A stretch of DNA of 7,850 nucleotides from Peptostreptococcaceae bacterium (GTDB lineage Bacteria > Bacillota_A > Clostridia > Peptostreptococcales > Anaerovoracaceae), in NCBI GenBank assembly GCA_016650135.1, contig JAENWH010000072.1, positions 1-7,850 on the forward strand, in the 5' to 3' direction. The translations under genes and the position numbers were made by a program. Of this stretch, positions 1 through 6,446 are shown piece by piece (position 1 is the first letter of the stretch; each line of letters starts with the position of its first letter). The notes beneath the pieces were generated by a model. The model worked only from the letters and a program-made list of their open reading frames with translations. It did no database searches and had not been told where the DNA came from.

Positions 1-263
1 AGTATTGCAATAGGGACGGCAATTACTCTTTTTGTAGGCAGAAAAGTACTGAAACCTATTTCCGATTTCAGCCATGCCACAACACATGTAGCAAAAGGTG
101 ATTTTAATGTTCGATTAAACTATAACGGAAGAGTGGATTTACAGAAGGAAATGGTCTTGGACTTGCTCTTGTTAAACGTATACTTGATTTGTGTCAATAT
201 GAAATTATGGTTGAGAGTCAATCAGGATTGGGATCGACATTTATCGTAATCTTACCAAAATAA
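1..263 (+). pseudogene. Sensor histidine kinase, internally deleted 3' remnant
   Basis: From base 1, frame 1 reads the end of a transmembrane helix (SIAIGTAITLFVGRKVL) and then a HAMP linker (KPISDFSHATTHVAKGDF, ending near NGRVD). At about 136-147 the reading becomes unlike any kinase and stops at 247-249. From 141, frame 3 reads TEGNGLGLALVKRILDL and continues through GLGSTF to a TAA at 261-263. This is the G2 box and C-terminal end of a HATPase_c domain. A normal kinase would have the rest of HAMP, the phospho-acceptor HisKA helices and the N, G1 and F boxes between these parts, roughly 200 residues. The gene therefore appears to have lost that core in one deletion that also changed frame, so it should be inactive as a kinase. 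The 5' part lies outside the window. It ends 39 bases before trxB with no terminator visible between. A misassembly could give the same picture. Confidence 0.8.
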
Positions 264-292
264 AACAAGGCACTGCCAATAGAAATATAATT

Positions 293-298
293 GGAGGG
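293..298 (+). promoter_or_regulatory. Ribosome binding site that fixes the trxB start
   Basis: GGAGGG lies five bases upstream of the ATG at 303. A TTG at 291 is in frame and would add four residues, but it sits before this Shine-Dalgarno sequence and cannot use it. The ATG at 303 is therefore chosen. Confidence 0.8.
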
Positions 299-302
299 AA
301 TA

Positions 303-1253
303 ATGGAAAAACTATATGATGTTGTAATAATTGGTGGAGGTCCAGCTGGTCTTGCTGCCGGTCTTTATGCAGCAAGGGGAAGGCTTAAAACTGTAATTCT
401 TGAAAAGGGACTGCTAGGTGGCCAAATTCTAACAACAAATGAAGTTGCAAATTATCCCGGATCTGTTGATAATGAAACTGGGCCGAGTCTTGTTAAGCGA
501 CTTATAAAACAGTGCGATGAATTCGGGGCAGAGCATTATAAAGACGGCGTTAAAAATATTGACTTTTCAAGTAACGTGAAAACAATTGAAACTCAAAGTG
601 GAGCCATTTATCATGCGAAAACAGTTATAGTCGCAGTTGGATCAACACCAAAGAAGATTGGATGCCCAGGTGAGGCAAAGCTTGTTGGTATGGGTGTTTC
701 GTATTGTGCAACCTGTGATGCAGACTTTTATCAGGATCTTGAAGTATACTGTGTCGGAGGCGGAGACACAGCTTTGGAAGAAGCAATATATCTTACAAAG
801 TTTGCACGCAAAGTAACATTAATACAAAGGCGCGATGCTTTTAGAGCAGCGAAATCAATCATACAAAAGGCGGCAGAAAACGAAAAAATTTATTATTTGA
901 TGAATTATGTTGTCGAAGAAATTTATGGCGATGAAGAACTCACAGGGATTAAGGTGAAAAACACTCTGACTGGTGATTCTGTGGTTATAGACGCGCCGGA
1001 AGAAGATGGAACCATGGGGCTGTTTGTATTTATAGGGCATAATCCTATGACAACATTATTTGCAGGCATTTTAAATATGGATGCCTCAGGATATCTGATT
1101 ACAGACGAAAATATGAATACGAATGTACCGGGAGTTTTTGTTGCAGGTGATGTTCGGAAAAAGCAGCTTCGCCAGATTGTGACGGCAGTATCAGACGGGG
1201 CCATTGCGGCAATTTCTGCAGAAAAATATATTGAGGAAAGGTTTAACCAATGA
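303..1253 (+). CDS. trxB: Thioredoxin-disulfide reductase (NADPH, FAD)
   Basis: This is a cytoplasmic flavoenzyme that moves electrons from NADPH through FAD to a redox-active disulfide and on to thioredoxin-type partners. The 316-residue length is normal for low-molecular-weight TrxR. Visible motifs are the FAD Rossmann GGGPAG (about residues 11-16), the active-site pair in SYCATCDADF (CATC, 135-138), the NADPH Rossmann GGGDTALEEA (152-161), QRRDAFRA (about 175-182) matching the HRRxxFRA signature that binds the NADPH 2'-phosphate, and the C-terminal FAD motif VFVAGDVR. The intact NADPH motifs argue against a ferredoxin-dependent relative. The stop overlaps the nrdG start as ATGA (1250-1253), which implies translational coupling. 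Lying directly before nrdG and nrdD, it probably supplies electrons to the redoxin domain of NrdD; that role is inferred. No convincing own promoter was found. Confidence 0.95.
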   Translation: MEKLYDVVIIGGGPAGLAAGLYAARGRLKTVILEKGLLGGQILTTNEVANYPGSVDNETGPSLVKRLIKQCDEFGAEHYKDGVKNIDFSSNVKTIETQSGAIYHAKTVIVAVGSTPKKIGCPGEAKLVGMGVSYCATCDADFYQDLEVYCVGGGDTALEEAIYLTKFARKVTLIQRRDAFRAAKSIIQKAAENEKIYYLMNYVVEEIYGDEELTGIKVKNTLTGDSVVIDAPEEDGTMGLFVFIGHNPMTTLFAGILNMDASGYLITDENMNTNVPGVFVAGDVRKKQLRQIVTAVSDGAIAAISAEKYIEERFNQ

Positions 1254-1945
1254 ATATCCAAGGATTACAAAAACTTAGCTTGTTGGATTATCCGACAAAA
1301 GTCAGCTGCACTATTTTTACAGGTGGGTGTAATTTTCGTTGCCCCTTTTGTCATAATGCATCTTTAGTGCTTCCTGAGCAGATGGTAATTGACAGTATAG
1401 ATATAGATTCGGTTTTTTCTTTCTTGAAAAAAAGAAAAAATGTGCTGGAGGCAGTTTGCATCAGTGGTGGTGAACCTTTGGTGCAACCTGATTTGGAATA
1501 TTTTCTTAAAAGTATCAAAGAAATGGGATATTTAATTAAACTGGATACTAATGGAGCATTCCCTGATTTGCTTCAAAAAATTGTAGAAAAAAAATTGGTG
1601 GATTATGTGGCTATGGATATCAAAAATTCCATTGGAAAATATTGCGTTACTATTGGGGTTCCATCTTTTGACACAAAATGTATTGAGACGAGTGTGGAAT
1701 ATCTTCTTAATAACCCCGTTGAATATGAATTTCGTACTACCTTAGTTAGAAAATTTCATAAGACAGAAGATTTGATACAAATAGGGAAGTGGATTCATGG
1801 CACAAAAAGGTATTTTTTACAGAGCTTCGTGGATTCTGGAAATTTAATTGAAAATGATTTAAGCGGTTATAATGATAGCGAAATGAAACAGTTTCAAGAG
1901 CTTTTATCTTCAGATATTCCAGGTATTATGTTAAGAGGCGTTTAA
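1250..1945 (+). CDS. nrdG: Anaerobic ribonucleoside-triphosphate reductase activating protein (radical SAM)
   Basis: This is a radical-SAM activase. It cleaves S-adenosylmethionine at a [4Fe-4S] cluster and abstracts hydrogen from the NrdD glycine to form the glycyl radical. The 231 residues open with MNIQGLQKLSLLDYPTKVSC, typical of the NrdG2 type of activase, which is longer than E. coli NrdG (about 154 residues). The cluster motif is GGCNFRCPFCHN, with CxxxCxxC cysteines 27, 31 and 34. The SAM-contacting GGEPL is at about 73-77. The start overlaps the trxB stop by four bases and I see no clear independent Shine-Dalgarno site beyond the AGG in the trxB end, so translation is probably coupled. 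A 134-base regulatory gap separates it from nrdD, the obvious substrate. Other radical-SAM activases share the cysteine motif, but the N-terminus and the nrdD neighbour support this call. Confidence 0.92.
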   Translation: MNIQGLQKLSLLDYPTKVSCTIFTGGCNFRCPFCHNASLVLPEQMVIDSIDIDSVFSFLKKRKNVLEAVCISGGEPLVQPDLEYFLKSIKEMGYLIKLDTNGAFPDLLQKIVEKKLVDYVAMDIKNSIGKYCVTIGVPSFDTKCIETSVEYLLNNPVEYEFRTTLVRKFHKTEDLIQIGKWIHGTKRYFLQSFVDSGNLIENDLSGYNDSEMKQFQELLSSDIPGIMLRGV

Positions 1946-1959
1946 ACTATATCTTGCGT
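1944..1959. promoter_or_regulatory. Candidate NrdR box (first)
   Basis: The 16-mer AAACTATATCTTGCGT matches the general NrdR box pattern ACACwATATaTwGwGT at about 13 of 16 positions, counted by hand. It overlaps the nrdG stop and lies upstream of nrdD. NrdR is the usual repressor of ribonucleotide reductase genes in bacteria. The call is motif-based only; AT-rich sequence can imitate the core. Confidence 0.4.
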
Positions 1960-1984
1960 AATTTAAAATTAATATCAAAATATA

Positions 1985-2000
1985 GCACTATATATGTGAT
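1985..2000. promoter_or_regulatory. Candidate NrdR box (second, weak)
   Basis: GCACTATATATGTGAT contains CACTATATATGTG, a CAC-N7-GTG near-palindrome like an NrdR half-site pair but with one base too few in the centre. It starts 41 bp after the first box. NrdR boxes normally occur in pairs spaced by whole helical turns, usually about 31-32 bp start to start. A competing weak match is CAAAATATAG at 1976-1985. Only one of these can be the partner, if either is. Confidence 0.25.
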
Positions 2001-2006
2001 ACTCAA

Positions 2007-2035
2007 TTGACAAGGGAATACTGCTGTGATATCGT
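2007..2035 (+). promoter_or_regulatory. Probable sigma-70/A promoter of nrdD
   Basis: A perfect -35 box TTGACA (2007-2012) is followed by a 17-base spacer and a partial -10 box TATCGT (2030-2035). It would start transcription near 2042, giving a leader of about 40 bases before the nrdD ATG. It sits just downstream of the NrdR-like boxes. nrdD could thus be expressed both from here and by read-through from trxB-nrdG. Confidence 0.5.
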
Positions 2036-2036
2036 G

Positions 2037-2053
2037 TTAATAACCGTTATTAA
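2037..2053. promoter_or_regulatory. Perfect 17-bp palindrome at the nrdD transcription start (operator candidate)
   Basis: TTAATAAC-C-GTTATTAA is a perfect inverted repeat of 8 bp with a single central base. It begins one base after the predicted -10 box, so it covers the expected start point, a classic repressor position. It fits neither the FNR/CRP pattern (TTGAT-N4-ATCAA) nor the Rex pattern (TTGTGA-N6-TCACAA). The cognate regulator is unknown. Confidence 0.45.
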
Positions 2054-2066
2054 GAATCATTTTGCA

Positions 2067-2073
2067 AAGGAGA
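2067..2073 (+). promoter_or_regulatory. Ribosome binding site that fixes the nrdD start
   Basis: AAGGAGA lies six bases upstream of the ATG at 2080. An in-frame TTG at 2062 precedes this site and would include it in the coding sequence, so the TTG is rejected as start. Confidence 0.8.
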
Positions 2074-2079
2074 ACCATT

Positions 2080-4455
2080 ATGTATCAGGTTATAAAAAGA
2101 GATGGTCAAATCACTGAATTCAACATTCGCAAAATAAGTGAGGCCGTTACAAAGGCATTTGAAGCACAGAATAAACAGTACACTCCAAACATAATAGATT
2201 TTCTGGCATTGAAGGTTACGGCGGATTTTGAACCGAAAATTAATAACGATATGGTTCAGGTAGAGGATATTCAGGACAGCGTCGAAGCAGTGCTTGGTGA
2301 AGCTGGATATATAGATGTTGCAAGGGCGTATATTTTATACCGTAAGCAAAGAGAAAAAATTCGAAACATGAAGTCTACGATTTTGGATTATAAAGAAATT
2401 GTTGATAGTTATGTACACGTGACAGACTGGCGTGTTAAGGAAAATTCAACTGTGACTTATTCTGTTGGCGGAATGATTTTAAGTAATTCCGGTGCGATTA
2501 CAGCTAATTATTGGTTATCTGAGATTTATGATGAAGAAGTTGCTAATGCGCATCGTGATGCAGACATACATATTCATGATCTTTCTATGCTTACTGGATA
2601 TTGCGCAGGGTGGTCTTTAAAACAATTAATTCAAGAGGGATTAAGTGGGGTTCCTGGAAAAATTACGTCTTCTCCATCAAAGCATTTGAGTACTCTTTGC
2701 AATCAAATGGTTAACTTCTTGGGAATTATGCAAAACGAGTGGGCTGGAGCGCAAGCATTTTCATCATTTGATACCTATCTAGCACCTTTTGTTAAGGCTG
2801 ACAATTTAAGTTATCGAGAAGTAAAACAATGCATAGAATCCTTCATATATGGCGTTAATACGCCGAGTCGTTGGGGTACACAAGCTCCATTTTCTAACAT
2901 TACTTTGGATTGGACTGTTCCTGCAGACTTGGCAGAACTTCCGGCCATCGTTGGTGGTAAGGCAATGGATTTTAAATATAAAGATTGTAAAAAAGAAATG
3001 GACATGGTCAACAAAGCCTTTATTGAAATTATGATACAGGGTGATGCTGACGGAAGAGGCTTTCAATACCCAATACCTACATATTCAATTACAAAGGATT
3101 TTGATTGGTCTGACACAGAAAATAATCGGTTGTTGTTTGAGATGACTTCAAAATATGGAACACCTTATTTTTCAAATTATGTCAACAGCGAGATGGAACC
3201 AAATGATGTAAGAAGCATGTGCTGCCGACTAAGATTGGATTTAAGAGAATTAAGAAAAAAATCAGGTGGATTTTTTGGAAGTGGAGAAAGCACGGGATCC
3301 GTTGGGGTAGTAACTATTAATTTACCAAGGATTGCATATCTTGCAAAAGATAAAGAGGATTTCTACCGACGTTTAGATAAGATGATGGATATTGTCGCAA
3401 GGAGTCTTAACACAAAACGTATTATTATAACAAAAATGTTAAATGAAGGGTTATATCCATATACAAAACGTTATTTAGGCTCATTTGATAATCATTTTTC
3501 TACAATTGGTTTAATTGGTATGAATGAAGTAGGACTGAATGCAAATTGGCTTCGTTTAGATATGACACATGAGAAAACACAAGCGTTTAGTATTGAAGTG
3601 TTAAACCATATGAGAGATAGATTATCTGACTATCAGGAAGAATATGGAGATTTGTTTAATTTGGAAGCATCTCCCGCAGAATCAACTACATATCGGTTGG
3701 CAAAGCATGACCTTGATCGTTATAAAGATATTATTAACGCGGCTAAAACGGGTGAAACACCTTATTACACTAACAGCTCAAATTTACCAGTTGGATTTAC
3801 TGATGATGTTTTTGAAGCACTGGATATTCAGGACGAGCAGCAAACACGATACACCTCTGGAACAGTATTCCATGCTTTTTTGGGAGAAAAACTGCCAGAT
3901 TGGCAAAGTACAGCAGCCTTGGTGAGAAAAATCGCGGAAAATTATAAACTGCCATATTATACTTTATCGCCGACATACTCTATCTGTAAGGAACATGGAT
4001 ATTTGGCCGGCGAAGAGTTTGTTTGTCCAATATGCGGAGGTGTAACTGAAGTATACAGCCGAATTACAGGTTATTATCGACCTGTACAGAATTGGAATGA
4101 TGGGAAAACGCAGGAATATAAAGATAGAAAAATATATGATGTTAATTGTGCTGTAATGACAATTAAACAAGATGAAAAAAAACTGGAAGAAGTAATTATT
4201 TTGAATGAAGAGATTAAAGGTAAATCAAGTCATAATTTGCTTTTATTTGCAACAAAAACATGTCCCAACTGTATAATTGCAACTTCAATTCTTGAAGATG
4301 CGGAAGTGCCTTTTGAAAAAATTTATGCTGATGAACACCCGGAAATGGCCAAAAAGTATGGTGTGCGTCAGGCTCCAACTTTAGTTGTGCTAGGTGATTT
4401 GGTACAAAAATACAATAATGCATCGGATATTCAAAAGTACGTGGACCAGATTTAA
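2080..4455 (+). CDS. nrdD: Anaerobic (class III) ribonucleoside-triphosphate reductase with fused C-terminal redoxin domain
   Basis: This oxygen-sensitive glycyl-radical enzyme reduces ribonucleoside triphosphates to deoxynucleotides. It has 791 residues. An N-terminal ATP-cone (from MYQVIKRDGQITEF, about residues 1-95) is the usual allosteric domain. Barrel-domain signatures are GYCAGW (Cys175) and the finger loop SMCCRLRLD, where two adjacent cysteines (381/382) include the expected thiyl-radical position, followed by the conserved INLPR. A Cys/His cluster (C636, H639, C649, C652) fits the structural zinc site. The glycyl-radical loop is RITGYYRPVQNW, with Gly664. From about 716 to 791 there is an extra thioredoxin-fold segment with a CPNC motif (728-731) and a cis-proline-type QAPTLVV, the family's hallmark second motif. 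The canonical E. coli enzyme (712 residues) uses formate and lacks this tail. The tail suggests a redoxin supplies electrons here, fed by the trxB product; this is inference. Confidence 0.95.
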   Translation: MYQVIKRDGQITEFNIRKISEAVTKAFEAQNKQYTPNIIDFLALKVTADFEPKINNDMVQVEDIQDSVEAVLGEAGYIDVARAYILYRKQREKIRNMKSTILDYKEIVDSYVHVTDWRVKENSTVTYSVGGMILSNSGAITANYWLSEIYDEEVANAHRDADIHIHDLSMLTGYCAGWSLKQLIQEGLSGVPGKITSSPSKHLSTLCNQMVNFLGIMQNEWAGAQAFSSFDTYLAPFVKADNLSYREVKQCIESFIYGVNTPSRWGTQAPFSNITLDWTVPADLAELPAIVGGKAMDFKYKDCKKEMDMVNKAFIEIMIQGDADGRGFQYPIPTYSITKDFDWSDTENNRLLFEMTSKYGTPYFSNYVNSEMEPNDVRSMCCRLRLDLRELRKKSGGFFGSGESTGSVGVVTINLPRIAYLAKDKEDFYRRLDKMMDIVARSLNTKRIIITKMLNEGLYPYTKRYLGSFDNHFSTIGLIGMNEVGLNANWLRLDMTHEKTQAFSIEVLNHMRDRLSDYQEEYGDLFNLEASPAESTTYRLAKHDLDRYKDIINAAKTGETPYYTNSSNLPVGFTDDVFEALDIQDEQQTRYTSGTVFHAFLGEKLPDWQSTAALVRKIAENYKLPYYTLSPTYSICKEHGYLAGEEFVCPICGGVTEVYSRITGYYRPVQNWNDGKTQEYKDRKIYDVNCAVMTIKQDEKKLEEVIILNEEIKGKSSHNLLLFATKTCPNCIIATSILEDAEVPFEKIYADEHPEMAKKYGVRQAPTLVVLGDLVQKYNNASDIQKYVDQI

Positions 4456-4476
4456 TAATACCAAATCATTTGTATG

Positions 4477-4497
4477 TTGTTATCTTTGATATAACAA
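4477..4497. other. AT-rich hairpin after nrdD
   Basis: TTGTTAT and ATAACAA form a perfect 7-bp inverted repeat around a 7-base loop, 22 bases after the nrdD stop. It is AT-rich and has no U-tract, so it is unlikely to terminate alone. It may protect the mRNA 3' end or be a protein site. The whole gap 4456-4624 contains no gene. Confidence 0.3.
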
Positions 4498-4570
4498 TGA
4501 CTTCAATTACCACTTATGCACTTGTTGAATCCAAAGTGATGATGGCAAGTTACAACAATATAAAAATAAA

Positions 4571-4602
4571 AAAGCCCATGAATATTGAAATTCGTGGGCT
4601 TT
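4571..4602 (-). terminator. Rho-independent terminator of the recombinase, possibly bidirectional
   Basis: AAAGCCCATGAA and TTCGTGGGCTTT pair as a 12-bp stem with one mismatched/wobble position around an 8-base loop. Read on the minus strand it is followed by TTTTTTATTTTTA, a good U-tract, and it lies 23 bases after the recombinase stop. In the plus direction the tail is only a broken U-run (CTTTGCTTTATGG), so it is a weaker terminator for nrdD. Confidence 0.8.
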
Positions 4603-4624
4603 GCTTTATGGTACAGTCTTTGTT

Positions 4625-6265
4625 CTAAAATGCCAACTCTTTAGGAGCGCGTTCTATGCATTCCACTCGGTAGGTTGATTTTCTACCTTTGGTTGTGAAA
4701 TGCAATTGACTTGGCTCGGAATAATTTTTAAAGTAGATATCGATATTGTGGTTAGAGGATAAAACTATTTTATCCACAATATCGCGGTAAAGCCTTTCAT
4801 TGCAACTATCTTGATTTAAAATAGCATGAGCTCTATCAAGGAGCTTTGAAAAATTATCTGCTGATGATTCAAGGACATTTGATTCATGAATAAGCCTTTC
4901 TCGGTGTTTGGTAAGAGCATTTATTTCTTTTGTATATCTCTCTTTCATCTGGCTCAATTCTTCTTCGCCAATAGTTCCGTTAAGAAATAAATCGATCAGC
5001 CGAGTTCTTTTTTCGATTGCCTTATTCACTTGATACTCATTTTGACTCAAATTATTGTCCAAATCTGAGATTAAACAAACTGATTCAAGTTTTTTTGATA
5101 CTACTTGAAGTAATGCGCTTTTGTTCAAAGTGATTTTCTCAAGCGCAAATTGAATGCATCCAAGAAGAGCAGTATCATTGATAAGTGTTCCATTACATCC
5201 CCAGTCTTTTGATAAATCGACAAGATCTTTCTTGCCATAAGTATAGGCTTCTTTACAATACCAGAATCTAGTAAAAGTATGATCCTTATTGTATCTGTTT
5301 CGCGATACACAAAAGGTTCCACATTCGCCACAAACAATTTTGCCGGAAGCCCAGTATCTGTTCGAATAATGAGTTTTCAGTGTGCTAAGCGAGCGTCTTC
5401 TATCTAGTTCTTCTTGAACAAGCAACCATGTTTGCCTGTCGATTATAGCCTTGTGATGTTCAGAAAAAAAGAGTATATTCTCTTCCTTGTTTGGAACTGT
5501 TTTGTGGTTTAGAAAGTCAGGGGTATAATGCATTTTAGACTTTAAGTCACCAACATATTTCTCGTTAGATAGTATTCTGGAGACAATTGTCTTGGACCAC
5601 TTTTTAACATATCCATGTGTAGGGATATTCAATGATATAAGCTCTTTTGCAATAGCAAGCTGACCTTTACCCTCGTGTAGGTATTTGTGGAAGATTAAGC
5701 GTACAATTTCAGCCTCTTCTTCATTGATACTTAGTACTCCGGTTTTAAGGTTAAAACCAAATGCCCGGTTACCCATTACAAAGCCATCTTCCATTCTGCG
5801 ATCCATTCCCCAAGTTACACGGTCTGATATCCTTCGACTTTCATCTTGCGCTAAGGATGCCATTAATGTAAGCCTAAATTCACCGTCTTTATCCATGGTA
5901 TTAATGTTGTCATTGACAAAAAAGACATTAACACCATTTGAAATTAATTCTCTGACGTGGGTTAGCGTATCCAGAGTATTTCTAGCAAATCTACTAACTT
6001 CCTTGGTAATTATAAGATCAATTTTTTTGTTTACATTTGCATCGATAATCATATTTTTGAATTCGATTCTTCCCTTTGTGGAAGTTCCAGACAGACCTTG
6101 ATCCGCATAAATCGCCACCAGCTCCCAGTCGGGGTTGGTATCTATTTGCTCGGCGAAGAATTTTTTCTGAGCCTCAAAAGAATTCCTCTGATCTGAATGG
6201 TTGGTTGAAACTCGGCAGTAAGCGGCGACCCTGATGGGAATTTTGATATTTTCATTTTTGTTCAT
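4625..6265 (-). CDS. Large serine recombinase / site-specific integrase-transposase
   Basis: The product cuts and rejoins DNA at attachment sites through a 5'-phosphoserine link, and large members integrate or excise mobile elements. The 546 residues contain a complete resolvase domain (about 10-150) with nucleophile Ser20 in AAYCRVSTNH, Arg18, DQGLSG, and the catalytic arginines in SRFARNT (R92, R95). ASLAQDESRRISDRV leads into the long connecting helix. A recombinase domain follows (about 165-290). A zinc ribbon has cysteines 312, 315, 337 and 357 (CGECG...WYC...WGCNGT). The charged stretch at about 405-480 should form the coiled coil used to control synapsis. The start ATG has AAAGGAGAGG four bases upstream. 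It runs convergently to nrdD and ends at a strong terminator. It appears intact and is probably the active enzyme of the element. The attachment site and the element's outer ends cannot be placed from this sequence alone. Confidence 0.95.
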   Translation of the reverse strand: MNKNENIKIPIRVAAYCRVSTNHSDQRNSFEAQKKFFAEQIDTNPDWELVAIYADQGLSGTSTKGRIEFKNMIIDANVNKKIDLIITKEVSRFARNTLDTLTHVRELISNGVNVFFVNDNINTMDKDGEFRLTLMASLAQDESRRISDRVTWGMDRRMEDGFVMGNRAFGFNLKTGVLSINEEEAEIVRLIFHKYLHEGKGQLAIAKELISLNIPTHGYVKKWSKTIVSRILSNEKYVGDLKSKMHYTPDFLNHKTVPNKEENILFFSEHHKAIIDRQTWLLVQEELDRRRSLSTLKTHYSNRYWASGKIVCGECGTFCVSRNRYNKDHTFTRFWYCKEAYTYGKKDLVDLSKDWGCNGTLINDTALLGCIQFALEKITLNKSALLQVVSKKLESVCLISDLDNNLSQNEYQVNKAIEKRTRLIDLFLNGTIGEEELSQMKERYTKEINALTKHRERLIHESNVLESSADNFSKLLDRAHAILNQDSCNERLYRDIVDKIVLSSNHNIDIYFKNYSEPSQLHFTTKGRKSTYRVECIERAPKELAF

Positions 6266-6442
6266 GCGTCCTCTCCTTTCGTGAGGTGCATGAAAACAAT
6301 CTCTTAGTAGTAGTGTAACATGTAACTGCGTGTTTTCAAGCTATTTATAATAATTTTTGATATTGTTTTAGAGTTATTAAATTTTCTCCTAACAAAGTTT
6401 TGTAAATAGAAATTTTCATTGATTTAAAGATCTCATAGTTTT
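5828..6442 (-). repeat. Repeat unit, copy A (5' part of full recombinase plus upstream region)
   Basis: This segment holds codons 1-146 of the full recombinase and about 175 bases upstream. It aligns without large gaps to 6443-7056 at an offset of about 612 bp. Outside the coding part the match is also strong, for example TAATTTTTGATATTGTTTTA at 6350-6369 and again in copy B. Hand comparison of the coding part gives about 68% identical residues (roughly 99 of 145). Confidence 0.85.
6312..6339 (-). promoter_or_regulatory. Candidate promoter of the full recombinase
   Basis: On the minus strand TTGAAA (6339-6334) and TACACT (6317-6312) are 16 bases apart, about 46 bases upstream of the recombinase ATG. 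The equivalent site in copy B reads CTGAAA and AGCACT, which is weaker. The region is AT-rich and other hexamer pairs can be drawn, so this is tentative. Confidence 0.25.
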
Positions 6443-6446
6443 GATT
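6345..6446 (-). pseudogene. Remnant of a second copy of the small recombinase-linked gene
   Basis: The minus-strand reading NYEIFKSMKISIYKTLLGEN continues as LITLKQYQKLL and stops with TAA at 6345-6347. It matches codons 8 to 37 of the intact 40-codon gene at 6946-7068. Codons 1-7 and the ribosome binding site are missing, replaced by the end of the recombinase fragment. The Gln38 codon CAA has become TAA. An internal ATG at 6419 could still give a 24-residue peptide. It overlaps the fragment's stop codon as ATGA, so translational coupling is possible. It most likely has no function now. Confidence 0.65.

Noticed and set aside
286..291. Perfect TATAAT just before trxB
   Set aside because: It lies two bases before the Shine-Dalgarno site, so a transcript from it would start inside or after the ribosome binding site. 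No -35 box is present at the right distance.
923..1261. 112-codon frame antisense to trxB
   Set aside because: It lies within a fully supported trxB gene and has no independent evidence.
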